From Megascapheus bottae (Eukaryota > Chordata > Mammalia > Rodentia > Geomyidae), in assembly GCA_024803745.1 (NCBI GenBank), contig JANJXV010000266.1, positions 62,001-126,000 of the forward strand: a stretch of 64,000 nt of DNA. Reading direction: 5' to 3'. The notes beneath the pieces are model-generated. The model did no database searches, was not told the DNA's origin, and was given only the letters and a program-made list of their open reading frames with translations. Positions 50,786-62,205 of the stretch are shown piece after piece. Each line of letters opens with the position of its first letter. Position 1 is the stretch's first letter. The position numbers were made by a program, and so were the translations under genes.

Positions 50786-51012
50786 AAGCCATGAGCCCGT
50801 GGCTCATGCCTGTAATCCTAGCTACTTAGGAGGCTGAGATCTGAGGATCAAGTTTCAAAGACGTACCTATCACAAAAACACCTTAGACTCTTCTCTCCAA
50901 TGAACCAATAGAAAATGGGAAGTGGGGTTGAGTCTAAAGACATAGGGCAGTAGCCTTGTGTTGAAGAGCTCAGGAAGAACAGCCAGGTCTAGAATTCAAG
51001 TCCCATGACTGC
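50786..51012 (+). repeat. B1-like/ID composite SINE
   Basis: B1-like arm ('gtggctcatgcctgtaatcc', 'ttaggaggctgagatctgag') joined to the ID arm ('gaagtggggttgagtc ... agtcccatgactgcaaaac'). Confidence 0.82.
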
Positions 51013-51017
51013 AAAAC

Positions 51018-51228
<211 letters not shown>

Positions 51229-51369
51229 TCATTCTTTCATTTCTTTAAAACTAAGACTATAAATGATTGAGCAAACAAGGAATATGTCAGGGCATTATTC
51301 TCTGATAAGGATAATATCTTTATGCTGGTAGGAAGAGACTGGTATTCAAAACCAGACGTTTCCACCAGA

Positions 51370-51548
51370 AATTGAGCCTAGTGGTAGAGTGCTTGCCTAG
51401 CATGCACAAAGACACAGGTTTTATTCCTTATTACAACATACATAGAAAAAGCCAGAAGTAATGAATTCATTGGTAGGGTTCTAGTCTTGAGAAAACCCAA
51501 GGACAGTGGTTAGGTCCTAAGTTCAAACCCAGGAATGGAAGGAAAAAA
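51370..51548 (+). repeat. ID-type SINE
   Basis: tRNA-like head 'gagcctagtggtagagtgc', 'aaaaagccagaagtaatg', 'ttgagaaaacccaaggacag', and an A-rich tail. Confidence 0.75.
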
Positions 51549-51884
51549 AAACAACAAAGTTTCAATCAACATAAGAAAATTAACTAGACAATGAGCTGGG
51601 GATTTTCTGGTCTTCCATGGTTCTGAGGGACAGGAGTGTTAGAAAAGGAATTTTTATAAGACTTCAAATGGAAAGAAATAAATTTCAAAATTCCCACAAA
51701 TACCTAAATTGAGACATTAGTGAGAAGTTGTAACTGAAGGGATATAGGTGTAAGACCTTACTCTCAAGAATCGTTCTTGCTTGGATCAAAGGCAAACAGA
51801 CATATAAACCAAACTTGTGGCGCTGAATCTAGAAAAAATTCGTGTTCCTCACTTAATGGTTAATAAGCAAACAGCATTGAAACT
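51549..51884. other. AT-rich intergenic stretch
   Basis: Nothing recognised. Confidence 0.45.
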
Positions 51885-52065
51885 GGGTAAGGTAATCCTA
51901 TCTGGTACTCAGGACATGAGACTCTTATCAGTAGTTAACTCTAGAAAACAGGAAGTGGGGCTGTAGCTCTAGGATAGGGGTTATAGTCTTCTGCTGAAGT
52001 GTTCAGGGACAGGGCCAAGGCCTATGAACTACAAAAAAAAAGAAAAGAAAAGAAAAGAAAGTTTT
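51885..52065 (+). repeat. Diverged B1-like/ID SINE with GAAAA-rich tail
   Basis: Contains 'aggtaatcctatctggtactc', 'caggaagtggggctgtagc' and a tail of AAAAG repeats at 52,028-52,062. The first arm is partly deleted. Confidence 0.65.
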
Positions 52066-52450
52066 AAAAAGATGCAAAACAGCACAATATTCAGAGTATT
52101 TCTCAAAAATAAAAGAAAGGCAGCTATTCCTCAATGTATAAACAAAACAGTATTTGAAAAAAAACAGCTGCAGGTATGCTATAGTTAGTACTCAGCTTAA
52201 AACTGTAGCAATACATAGATGGGTAATTTCAATAAATATTTCCTGTGATATAAAAAGAGAACTAAAACACAGAAAAACATTATTGGTCATTGTAAAATAT
52301 CATTTTCTTAATTGGTTAGGGAGAAAAGCATATTTTTCTCACAAATCAATTTCCACTTTTATATTTTAAAATATCTAACACTTAGGATGGGAAAGTAAAG
52401 TCATTATCTTTACAGTAAGGAATATTTGTATCTCATGTATGTTTGTGTCT
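52066..52450. other. AT-rich stretch upstream of the zinc-finger exon
   Basis: No KRAB or other exon recognised. The last 20 bases form the pyrimidine tract and AG of a splice acceptor (52,441-52,460). Confidence 0.5.
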
Positions 52451-52460
52451 TTTTTTCTAG

Positions 52461-54690
52461 GACTCATTTTAGATGTCCAGATAATGGAAAATGTGTTCAA
52501 GACATGCCAGGAAAGTCCACATGAATGTCTTTGTGAAGTAGCAGTTGCAAGTAGTATCGAAGTGGAGGAAAACGTGAGATTTGCAACAACTTTAAATTTG
52601 AGCTCTACACATAATCCAGAGCTGATTAGTAATAACGGTAACAACTTAGGGGTGAGGACTGAGGAGTTCATAACGTGTCAGAACATGCTTCTGTCTCCTA
52701 AGCCTGATGAGATGCATGCTGCATATAGATCTCGTATGTCTCCTGTTCTTAAAAAATCCATCGGATATTCAGAGCATTTTATTCATGATTGTGACAGTCC
52801 AAAAGATCTGCAGTATCATAATTCTGTTCTCCCTGCCCAAGAAATTCTTCAGGGAGGGAGGAAAACTGCTAAATGTACTGTGTGATGAAAAATATTGTAC
52901 TTAACACGGACCATCACTACACATCCGAAAATGTACACAGGAGAGACTCCTCATATATGTAGTGAATGTGAGAAATCTTTCAGTAATGAAATACGCCTTA
53001 CAATACCTCAGAGCAAATATCCTGAGATATGTGATGCGTTCGTCAAGTGTGAAAATTAATTTCTGAGAAGTCAGACCTGACGCTCCAACCTCGATCTCCA
53101 AGAGAAGACAAACCTTATGAATATGAGGAACGTAATAAAATTTCTGCCCAGAATTCAGCAATCAGCACACATCAGAGATCTCACACAGAAGAGAAATCTT
53201 ATGAATGGGATAAATGTGGGAAGACTTTTAGACTGAAATCATACCTCACTTTGCACCAGAGAAGACACACAGAAGAGAAACCTTATGAATGTAACAAATG
53301 TGAAAAGTCTTTCACCCAGAAGATACACCTTCGAGTTCATCAAATAACACACACAGGAGAGAAATCTTATAAGTGTAATGAATGTGGAAAGTCTTTCCAA
53401 GGGAAGGGAAAACTTCGTGTTCATCAGAGAATACACACAGGAGTGAAACCTTATGAATGTAACCAATGTGTAAAGTCTTTCAGACAGAAATCTTCCCTCA
53501 AATTTCATCAAAGAACACACACAGGAGAGAAACCTCATGTGTGCAACAAATGTGGAAAGACCTTCAAGTGGAAGTCATATCTTGATTGGCATAATAGAAC
53601 ACACACAGGAGAGAAAACTTATGCATGTAGTGAATGCGGAAAGTCTTTCAAATGGAAGGTAAAACTCCATGTTCATCAGAGAATATACTCAGGAGAAACA
53701 CCTAATGAGTGTAACATATGTGAAAAGTCCTTCACACAGAAGCCAAACCTCAACATGCATAAGACAATTCAAACAGGAGAAAAACCTTATGAAGGTAACC
53801 GATGTGGAATGTCTTTCAAATGGAAGTCTTCCCTCAAATTGCATCAGAGAACACACACAGGAGAGAAACTGTACGAGTGCATCAAATGTGGTAAGACCTT
53901 CAGATGGAAGTCACATTACAGGAGACATAACAGAATTCACACATATTAGAAACCTTAGGAATATAACCAAATTTGAAAGTCTTCCGTGCAGTATTCACCC
54001 TTCAGGAAGCGTAAGAGAGTTCACACATATGAGAAGCCTTAGCAATGTAATAAATAGGAAAGACTTTTTAGTCTGTGGAAGAAAACTCAGCTTGTGTCAC
54101 AGAACCAACACAAGATAAAACCCTTAATGAATGTAGCAAATGTTCAGTCTTTTCCCCAGAAGGCACAAGTCAAGATTTATCACTAAACACCCACAGGATA
54201 GAATCCTATGAATAAAATGAAAGGGAAATTTTTTTGAAGAACTCATATTTTGAGTTTGCATGATACCACACAGACACAGGATAAAAATCGTATGAATATA
54301 AGAATATGAAAAATCCATCATGAATGTATGACTAAGTATAAAATGCACATAGGAGAGAAAAACCTTATGAATATTACAAATGTGGAAAGTGTTTGACCTG
54401 GAAGGCATACTTCTGTGTTCATCACAAACCTGATTCCCATAGAAGAAAAGAAAACTAATGAATAGAACAAATGTGCAATGACTTTTAATCAGAAGTCAGT
54501 CTTCAATACATTTCAGAACATACACAATAGAGAAATTCTGAGTAATGAAAAACATTTAGCTATATATAGAATCTCTGTATATGGGAGCATTAGGGTAAGT
54601 CTTCTAAACAAAGTCAACCTTCAGCAAGCATTAAGAGCACTCACAGAAGAAATAATAGCATGTAGGAAAACCTTTGTCAGGAACCTCTAA
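52461..54690 (+). pseudogene. C2H2 zinc-finger gene, decayed terminal exon
   Basis: The exon follows a strong splice acceptor ('gtgtctttttttctag'). A 140-codon linker ('MENVFKTCQESPHECLCEV') with low-complexity character ends at a TGA (52,883-52,885). Degenerate fingers follow in the same frame ('PHICSECEKSF') to a TAA near 53,060. A frame change leads to an open stretch at 53,053-53,949 with nine finger units joined by TGEKP-type linkers. Finger 1 (first Cys to Trp), 6 (last His to Tyr), 7 (last His to Gln) and 8 (first Cys to Gly) have lost a zinc ligand; 2, 3, 4, 5 and 9 look complete. Further decayed fingers run to about 54,690. Such proteins bind DNA in the nucleus, often with a KRAB domain; no KRAB exon is seen here. 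The stops and shifts indicate a pseudogene, though a shortened protein cannot be ruled out. Confidence 0.85.
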
Positions 54691-54691
54691 A

Positions 54692-54862
54692 AGCTGACTG
54701 TGTGGCTTAGTGGTAGAGTGCTAACCTATCAAGGATGAAGGCCTGGGTTAGGTTCCTCAATACTACGTGAAAAGAGCAAGCCAGAAGCAGCACTGTTGTT
54801 CAAATGGTAGAGTGCTAACCTTGAGCAAAAGTAGCTCAGGCCCTGAGTTCAAGCCTAAGGAT
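54692..54862 (+). repeat. ID-type SINE
   Basis: Head 'gtggcttagtggtagagtgc', middle 'aagccagaagcagcactgtt', end 'gttcaagcctaaggattgg', followed directly by a GA repeat. Confidence 0.8.
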
Positions 54863-54863
<1 letters not shown>

Positions 54864-54938
<75 letters not shown>

Positions 54939-55080
54939 AAGAGAGAGACAGAAAGAGAGAGACAGAAAGAGAGAGAGAAAGAGAGAGACAGAAAGAGAGA
55001 GAGAAAGAGAGAAAAGAGAGAGAAACAGGAACTTCTAAATTTTACAGAGATACAGAAGGAGAGAGAGAAGGAGACAGAAA
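54864..55080. repeat. (GA)n / GACAGAAA microsatellite
   Basis: About 70 bp of pure GA, then GACAGAAAGA variants and degraded GA-rich sequence. It sits where the SINE A-tail would be. Confidence 0.93.
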
Positions 55081-55093
55081 CTAATTTCTAAAC

Positions 55094-55492
55094 TTTACAG
55101 TCTTTCTATTTCCTTACAAATTCGTCTATGTCATTCTTTCTGACAGAAGCACAGAATTCCATTGTGTAAAAACACCATATTTGATCTACTCATCAACTGA
55201 TGGGCATCTGGGTTGGTTCCATACCTTTGTTTTAGTAAATAGTGCTGTGATAAATGTTATTGTTCTAGTGAATTTAGTGTGTCCTATCTGGACGATTGTC
55301 AAGTAGTGAAATTGCTGAATCACAGGGGAGCTCTATGTTTAGTCTTTTTGGGATACTGCCATAGTGCTTTCCATAGTGGTTGAACGAGTTTACAATCCCA
55401 CCAGCAGTGTAGTAGTGATCCCTCCTGGCCACATCCCCTCCAGCATACGTTATTAGATTTCTGGATCTTGGCCATTCTAACTGGAGTGAGGA
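55094..55492 (-). mobile_element. L1 ORF2 C-terminal fragment (3' arm of an inverted L1)
   Basis: The minus strand matches the array L1 from the 'LTPVRMA' codons through the knuckle region to the 'FVRKWKDLE' codons. The plus strand therefore reads 'ggccattctaactggagtgag' at the right end. The 3' UTR and A-tail are missing. Confidence 0.85.
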
Positions 55493-55985
55493 GGAAAAGA
55501 GAAAGAGGAACTGAAACTTTCTCTCCTTACAGATGACATGATTCTGTATTTAAAGAACCCTATAGACTCTACTCCGAAGCTGCTTGAGCTGATATAAAAC
55601 TTTGGTAAGGTAGCAGGGTATAAAATTAACCCTCAATGTCAACTGCCTTCCTATATGCCAACAAATGAGAGGAATGAGGCAAGAATCAGGATAGCAACTC
55701 ATTTTGCTATCAAAGAAAATAAAATACCTAGGAATTAACTTAGAATGTAAAGCACCTTTTTGATGGAACTATAGACTCTGGAGAAGGAAATTAACGCAGA
55801 ACTGAGGAAATGCAAAAACCTATGCTCCTGGTTTGGAAAAAGTAATATTGTAAAAATGGCAATCTTGATAGGGACTATCTACACATTCAGTGCAATATTC
55901 ATCAATATCCCAATGTCATTCTTTAAAGAAACAGAAGAGGAAATCCAAAATTTCACTTGGAATAATAAAAGACCCCTTATAGTCT
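55493..55985 (+). mobile_element. L1 ORF2 reverse transcriptase fragment (inverted 5' arm)
   Basis: The plus strand matches ORF2 from the '[13 protein letters not shown]' region ('ttacagatgacatgattctg') to 'NNKRPRIA' ('aataataaaagacccc'). It abuts the previous fragment in opposite orientation, as expected from twin priming. About 0.7 kb of ORF2 is missing between the two arms. Several indels are present. Confidence 0.85.
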
Positions 55986-56362
55986 GTCTTCTGGCATGAT
56001 ACATAATGTTTAATCTCACCTTCTCCACCAAAATCTCACCTTTCTCATTGAGACATAGGTGGCCCTGTTTACTAGCAGCAAAGGCTCAAACGCGCAGTTT
56101 CAGGTGTCACCACTGCCTCTGTTACTGGGTAGATCCAACTCTGTCATCGATTCTGAGGTCTGCTCTGGGAGTCTTGGTCACAAGTTGTTCTGTGGCATCT
56201 GCTGCCAGACTGTGCCTATTTGCTTCCTTTTCCTCCAGCAGCCTACAACAGGGAATGAAGTTCACTCGCGGATGCTCTCCTTCATATGCAGGGCAGGATG
56301 AGCCCAACCCTCCCTCATCTTCCTCTTCCAATTTTTGGGAAAAAATGTGCTGGCAGAAGTCC
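55986..56362. other. Non-repetitive stretch, nothing recognised
   Basis: Higher GC than the left half of the window. Short open frames occur on both strands but none matches a family I know. Confidence 0.4.
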
Positions 56363-56364
56363 TC

Positions 56365-56592
56365 AGGTGTGGCGCATGGCTGATGCACACTTTTAATCCA
56401 GGCTGGTCAGGAGGCTGAGATCTGAGTATGGAAGTTCCAAGTCACCTAGAACAGGAAAGTCTGATAGATTCTTACTACCAAAAATAAAAACAGCTGGGAA
56501 TGGAATTTGGGCTCAAGTGGTAAAGGGCTAGTCTTGAGTACAAATGCTTAGTGCCCAGGCCCTGAGTTCAGGCTCCAGCACTGCCAACAACC
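56365..56592 (+). repeat. B1-like/ID composite SINE
   Basis: B1-like arm ('gtggcgcatggctgatgcac', 'gtcaggaggctgagatctg') and ID arm ('gggctcaagtggtaaagggc', 'aggccctgagttcaggctcc'). Confidence 0.8.
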
Positions 56593-57530
56593 TCACTTTA
56601 GTGAGATTTTAGCTTTATCCATGTAGGCACATCTCACTGGAATCTTTGCTGGTAGAGATAGTCTTCATAATTTTGTCTCACGGTAAAGGTCCTCCTGGGG
56701 TAGTACACAAAAGGTGTTATGGAGAGAGGAGCCCCACTTGCTCCAGGTTTGAAGATGGCATAGGTGAAGCCAGCATGGAGTTGGCACATCAGTCTTTTTC
56801 CTAGCACCACCTACCAGTGAATGTCAAATGACAGTGATTGTTGTGGGATTGTGTGATTGAAGTGCCCCATTAAGGGCAGTGTAAGCACATCCAAACTTGG
56901 ATACCAGGAATGCTGAAATCTCAAAGCTAAGATTTCTGTTGGCTACAGAAATGCTGGTGTGTCTGTGATTCACTAAAAGTTCAGGTGCAAAGATTCTGAA
57001 GCTTGATGCCATGTGTTTATTCCATTTAGTAAAATTATTTTAATGCACTGTATAAGTTAAAACATTTGATAAGAGTCAGGGGTAGTGAAAACATTGTCCT
57101 TGAATTCAGGTGTCTGGCAGGGTAATGGGGGGGTGTTGGTGGCTGGGACTATGAAGCTGGAGCTGCTATCAAACCATGGATCATGTTCCTCTTTGTCTGG
57201 GAGAAATGACTCCAAAGATGAAATTTGAATGGTGAGGAAAAGATGATGATGTACTCAGGAAATTTCTCCTAAACAAATGCTCATGTGGAAGTGGGATGGG
57301 GGCTGGGCTTGTCTGAGGCAGAGCTTAAGGGGGCTTCTCATGGCGTTGAGAACGTTCCTTGCGACTTCAGGCATGCAGCAGGGTGTTTTAGATGACCATT
57401 GTGAGATGGATGGAATAAGACTGGAGACAAGATGAATGCTGGTATCCTGCAATGCTCTTGCATGAGTGGCAGGTGGCTCACCTGAAAGAACTAATTATGT
57501 CTAAAAAAGAAATCAGGAATTTGTTTTGAT
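56593..57530. other. Non-repetitive intergenic stretch
   Basis: No gene, exon or repeat that I can support. Confidence 0.4.
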
Positions 57531-57534
57531 TAGA

Positions 57535-57750
57535 TAATACCTGTAATCCGAGGCATATTCAGGATCCTGATCTTAGTATTGTGGTTTAAAACCAACCCAG
57601 CAAAGGGAAAAATGCATGAGACTCATACTCCCAGTTTAGAGCAAGAACAAAGATTGAAGTAGAGCTGTGGCTCAAGAGCTAGAGTGCTACCTTGAGCAAA
57701 GAAAAGCTAAGAAAAAGCTCCAGGTCTTGAGTTCAAGGCCAGGAATGAAA
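57535..57750 (+). repeat. Diverged B1-like/ID composite SINE
   Basis: 'aatacctgtaatccgaggca' begins the B1-like arm; 'gagctgtggctcaagagc' and 'tcttgagttcaaggccagg' mark the ID arm. Confidence 0.7.
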
Positions 57751-58980
57751 GAAGGAAGGTAAAAAAAGGGAAGTATGTGAGGAAGGGAAATATATAAATG
57801 AAAGAGAGAAGGAACTAGAAATTTAAAACTAGAGAATATTTAAAAGTCATCAGTCCTTCTAAGAAAAGTGTTGGAGTATGGGTTCTATATGTGGTGAACT
57901 GGAAGCCCAGCAGTGACTTGTTAACGAAAGAGTCACCATGATGAGCAAAGGATAGAAATCTGCATGAGCCTCTTAGCGGATGGAGTCACAGAAGAGAACA
58001 TCAGCTCCCATCCCATAGTTAGAAGTATATAAAATGGGGAAGTTGGCATCACCTTGATGTCATTGTGTCCATGGAGACTGGAAGCCATGGCTCTGTGAAA
58101 GCACAATGTTCTGGTTACTGAGCTGGGAGGCTGAGGAGAGCCAAGTCCTGGCCATGAAGAAATCAGGGTGGCAGCAGACCAACTCTCCTGCAGTGTGTGC
58201 CTGCTTGGCTGTTCTTATTCTGTGGTGGATCAGGCTGGAGGGAGCGGGTGATAGTAACTGTTTTGTGGTCACAAGCCCTTCACCAAGAGCTTCCTCTGGG
58301 ATCCTCATAAGCTACAGGGTGGCTGGTGGTGGGATGTGTGTGGGGTGGAAGTGACAGAGGCATGGATCCATGGCAAGGTGGGTGAAGAGATGAGAGGAAT
58401 GATGAGAGCCCAGTTCATTGGTTTCCAAGGTTAATGGGTGGGAGGTAGAGAGGCATGATGGAGGAATGATGGAGGCAGGGGAAGGTGGTGACAGAGTGAG
58501 GCCATCTGTAGTGCCAGCCTGGCCATCATCTGAAGCCCATAGGCAGCTTCCTGATCCTTCACTTAGTCCTGCTCCTTGTGGAGGGAATGTCACGTGTACC
58601 CAGAGCTAGGGGTGGGGCAATGTTAGTAGCACCTGGAAAACCATTGGCCTCTACCTGGGTGAGGGGTGGTTATGGCTCCCATGCTGGGTGGCCTGATAGC
58701 TATGGAACAGATCTCTCCTTAGCTATCACAGTCAGTGTCTGCTCTCCATCTAGGGTTAGGGCACCTGCTCAGCCATCAGGACACCCCATGCCAGGACAGA
58801 GGCCTACAATTCACATGGCAGCACAGGGGTGAAGATGATCTCACCGTAGCCCTAGTTACATGGCTGCCCCAGCATAAAGGACAGGATGAGCTGGGGGAAG
58901 ATGTTCTCTGTGTTTTTCCACAGCCTATCCCGGCCTCTTCTTGTGTCTGATTAGACCAAGAGAGTACCAGGTTCCCTCTC
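57751..58980. other. Non-repetitive, GC-richer stretch
   Basis: Several short open frames exist, including 82 codons at 58,106-58,354, but I recognise no domain. Possibly decayed gene sequence near the GAB and RalGDS relics; nothing decisive is seen. Confidence 0.4.
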
Positions 58981-58984
58981 ATAG

Positions 58985-59115
58985 TCCTGGTTCTTTTTCT
59001 TTTACAGTCATGAGGCTTGAACTCAGGTCCTGGGTACTGTCCCTGAGCTCTTTTGCTCAAGGTTGATGCTCTACCATTTGAACCATAGTGCCATTTCCAG
59101 CTTTTCCTTTTCATG
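58985..59115 (-). repeat. ID-type SINE fragment
   Basis: Inverted: T-rich start, 'gaggcttgaactcaggtcc', 'gctcaaggttgatgctctacc', 'accatagtgccatttccagc'. Confidence 0.75.
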
Positions 59116-59960
59116 TGGATCTCTGATATGTCCAGTACTGTGCCTGCAGGGAGGCACTCACCCCACAGACAGAGCCACCTCTGCCGTGACTGTGACTGCC
59201 CACAACCCTCACACCCACTCCTTGCACACCCCTCGACTCCAGTTTTAGCTCCTCTTGGACTGGGTGTCCAGCCTACCCCTTCCTACACTCACAAAGGGTC
59301 TACAATTGTCTTCCCAGCGTCCTTTCTTCTACCAGCCAGAGTACAGACTGTGCACATCTTGATGATCACAGAGCTCAAAGCCAAAGGCTGAGATGCAGAA
59401 GGGGGTGACCCAGTAGCTGCACAGGGCCCATGGATCATCCTGTGCATCCCCCAGCCTGTGAATTCCCCCACCCCCTTGGCAGTTAACTGGAAATGACAGT
59501 TTCATGGACTTTCCTTTCTGGACTGGCTTCAAACAGAAGCTATGCACAGTTTTCAAACCATACCCTACTGAAGAAGGGAAGCTTGATCTGGTGCTTAACT
59601 GGGTTGCACTTTGGCTCCGTTTGCTATGCCTCACGGAGGGGGCTCATCATTTGTAGACTAAGATCTCATGACCTTCAAAGCCAAATGCTACCTGAAAGTT
59701 CAGGGTCCCAGCCTATGTGTTGGGCCGGGGTGAATACATTCTCTGTTATGCTGGGTCATCACCCCATGTTTTAAGCTGGAAGTAGGCAGTGCCACATTTG
59801 ATAAGAACATCTGCCAGAGATTGTCACCTCATGAAAGCAGATTCTAAATTTGTATTCCATTTCCTGTGGTGGAGAAATCCCCTCCAACTTAGACAGGCTC
59901 ACATCCACCTGCAGGTCACACTCCTAATGCACCCTTGATTGTCCTCATGGTATTGGGATC
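59116..59960. other. Non-repetitive stretch before the GAB relic
   Basis: No supported feature. A GAB first exon might be expected nearby, but I could not find it. Confidence 0.4.
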
Positions 59961-59963
59961 TAA

Positions 59964-60250
59964 GTTTGTAGGGAATGCTGCTTTAGTCCATGAATTAGCT
60001 GGACAAGTGATGACAAACGTGTTGTGGATTAATATGAGAACAATTTAAGAAGCCCTGGAGGAGCATCAACCTGACCCTCTGTGGTGCTATAAATCTGATA
60101 GGATGTTCCAGACTGAGAAACAATCACATGGCTTTGTGTTTGGCATCCAGACAAGTGAGTGCATGTCTTAGCTGTCAGCCAATACAGAGGAGGACATGAA
60201 TAAGTGGGTGGAAAGCATCTGTCAGACCCCTGTCTGGGGGCAGGTGGAGA
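59964..60250 (+). pseudogene. GAB-family PH-domain exon relic
   Basis: GAB proteins are docking adaptors whose N-terminal PH domain binds membrane phosphoinositides. Three colinear blocks match the end of that PH domain: 'TSDDKRVV' (near 60,010-60,035), 'KKPWRSINLTLC' (about 60,046-60,081) and, in another frame, 'FVFGIQTSEC' followed by 'EEDMNKWVESICQ' (60,133-60,225). The family pattern here is roughly KKPLR-INLNLC, FVFDIKTSER and EEDMNKWVQSICQ. The tryptophan of the last helix is kept. A TGA near 59,990, a 2-bp loss near 60,030, a frame change near 60,100 and a TAG at 60,169-60,171 kill it. The block wording is closer to GAB4 and GAB2 than GAB1, from memory. It is a single-exon relic, probably of an unprocessed copy. 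Confidence 0.85.
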
Positions 60251-60314
60251 GAACATAGGAAGGTAGATACCATGGCTGTGGTGGGGCCAAAAAAAAGGGT
60301 AAAAGAGGCAAAGG

Positions 60315-60512
60315 AACCAGGTACTGGTAGCTCAAGACTGTCATCCTAGCTACTCAGGAGTTTGAGATCTGAGGATCACAATTCAAAGCCAGCCCAGGAC
60401 AGAAACTCCATGAGACTCTTATCTGCAATAAACTACTGAATGCAAGAAGCTCAAGCTCAGTGACAGCATCCAGGCCTAGCGTTCAAAACCCAGGACTGGC
60501 AGAAAGAAGTAT
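60315..60512 (+). repeat. B1-like/ID SINE with internal deletion
   Basis: 'accaggtactggtagctcaag', 'gctactcaggagtttgag', 'gactcttatctgcaataaac', then a shortened ID arm ending 'aaaacccaggactggcag'. Confidence 0.75.
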
Positions 60513-60945
60513 CAAAGGACAAGAAGCTGGCCAAAAGTTAGAGGGACTCTATCTTGACAAACAATACAATGATAAGTTGCACTCAGAAGACTTGCACAAA
60601 ATCTGGAAATGCCTGAGACCTATCTATGGATGTTTCCTGTTTGTCTAAATATATATGTTTATGCATTTATATATTAGTATAGAGAGACAGATCAATACAT
60701 ATGACTATACATATATACATAGCCAGACACTTATGGGTGGGTGGTATACTGTGTGAGAGTTTGTGTTTGTGTTTTGTGGATGGCTATCTCTGTTTAAGAA
60801 AGATAGAAAATATGTAAATATCTTTAAAAAAACTTGATAAAATACGGAGAGACCTAAGCTCTTGAGGGAATCGGAAATGACAAGATTATTCACAGGCACG
60901 TTTATCCTTATGCATTCCTCAGCAAGTTTTAATTTTTTTTCATTA
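60513..60945. other. AT-rich stretch with TATA/CATA-rich tract
   Basis: A run rich in 'atatat' and 'catat' lies at 60,645-60,725. No gene is seen. Confidence 0.45.
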
Positions 60946-60949
60946 TTTT

Positions 60950-61190
60950 CTTTCTTTTTTTGAACCAGTGCTAAGGATTTCTCTCAGGGACCAGGTGCTG
61001 CCAATTACTAATTTTCTCATGGCTGCTACAAGAGGAACTGAGCCACAGTTCCACTTTTGCCTTATTTATTTGTGCTTAACTGAAGATAAAGATTTCTATC
61101 AGTGACTTTCTTTCAGGGGCTGGATTCTAACGAGGATCCCCAGACCTCAGGCTTCTCTATAGCTACAATTAACAATATGAGAACCCAGCA
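60950..61190 (-). repeat. Decayed ID/B1-like SINE
   Basis: Inverted and strongly diverged: 'gaactgagccacagttccac' near 61,036 and 'cagacctcaggcttctctatagc' near 61,141 recall the ID head and B1-like arm. Confidence 0.5.
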
Positions 61191-61561
61191 CTGGGTTCCA
61201 ATGCACAGGGCAAGAAATTCAGTGAATCTCTCAACTCCAATTAGCTATAATAAGCTACAAGTGAAAGAACAATACCTTTGAGGAAAAGATGCTGAGGGTT
61301 ATCACACAGGCCCTATGAGTAAGCCCTAAACCCTGTACACATGTGTGCATGCACACATTGGCAGATACACACACACATGCACACACACAATATCTCAGGC
61401 AATATTGTATTTTGAATTAATATCCAAAGATTGGACAAAGGATAGCAAGTAATAAAATCTGTTTTTCTTGTCTACATTGAGGGAAAGGGATAAGTCACAA
61501 GATGCAGAAGCAAAGAATTCAGAGGCAAATGCTGTGAGTGAATAACTTGTAAAAAGCACAT

Positions 61562-61790
61562 TTCTTTTCTTTTCTTTTCTTTTCTTTTGTTTTTTCTGCC
61601 ATTCCTGGGGCTTGAACTCAGGGCCTGAGCACTGCTCTTGGCTTTTCCAAGTCTAGCCCTCTGCCACTTGAGCCGCATTGCCATATGGATTTTTATATCT
61701 GTGTGATATTAAGGACTCAAACCTAGATCTTCATGGATGCTAGGCAAGCACTCTACCACTGGGCCAAACTCTAAACCCAGATAAAGTATT
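61562..61790 (-). repeat. ID-type SINE with TTTTC tail
   Basis: Inverted ID SINE. Its tail has become (TTTTC)n at 61,562-61,588. It corresponds to the forward ID SINE of each array spacer. Confidence 0.85.
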
Positions 61791-62024
61791 TATAAATAGT
61801 CATCATCATCATATCAAAATATCCTTTCTCCTACAAAGAATGAACACTTATCTATGTCTGTAAGACTTTTTTTTATGTCACCAATGCTTCTGTGATTTTC
61901 CCACTTGCATTTTTACAGATGACAGCACAGATATTCATCAGGAAGAAAAATTGATTACGATACAGAAACCTAACAACGTCCTAGAAGATTGAAGTGAATA
62001 CTATGTGCAAGATGGCCTGGGTGT

Positions 62025-62205
62025 TTCATCTATTTGTAGAGTGCTTGGCTACCACACAAAAAGACTGTGGTTTGATTCTGGAGTACTATATACATAGAAA
62101 ACTCTGGAAGTGGTGCTGTGGCTTGGTGGGACAGCTATAGCCTAAAGAAAGCCTAAGAACAATGGTCAGGCTCTGAGGTCAAGTCCCAGGACTAGCAAAG
62201 AAAAT
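62025..62205 (+). repeat. ID-type SINE
   Basis: 'gtagagtgcttggctaccac', 'tggaagtggtgctgtggctt', 'gaggtcaagtcccaggactagc'. It corresponds to the inverted SINE of each array spacer. Confidence 0.8.

Noticed and set aside
54767..55084. Arg/Glu-rich frame
   Set aside because: It is a SINE end followed by the GA repeat.
56122..56388. 88-codon minus-strand frame as a possible gene
   Set aside because: No domain recognised, no splice context, and it overlaps frames of similar length on the other strand.
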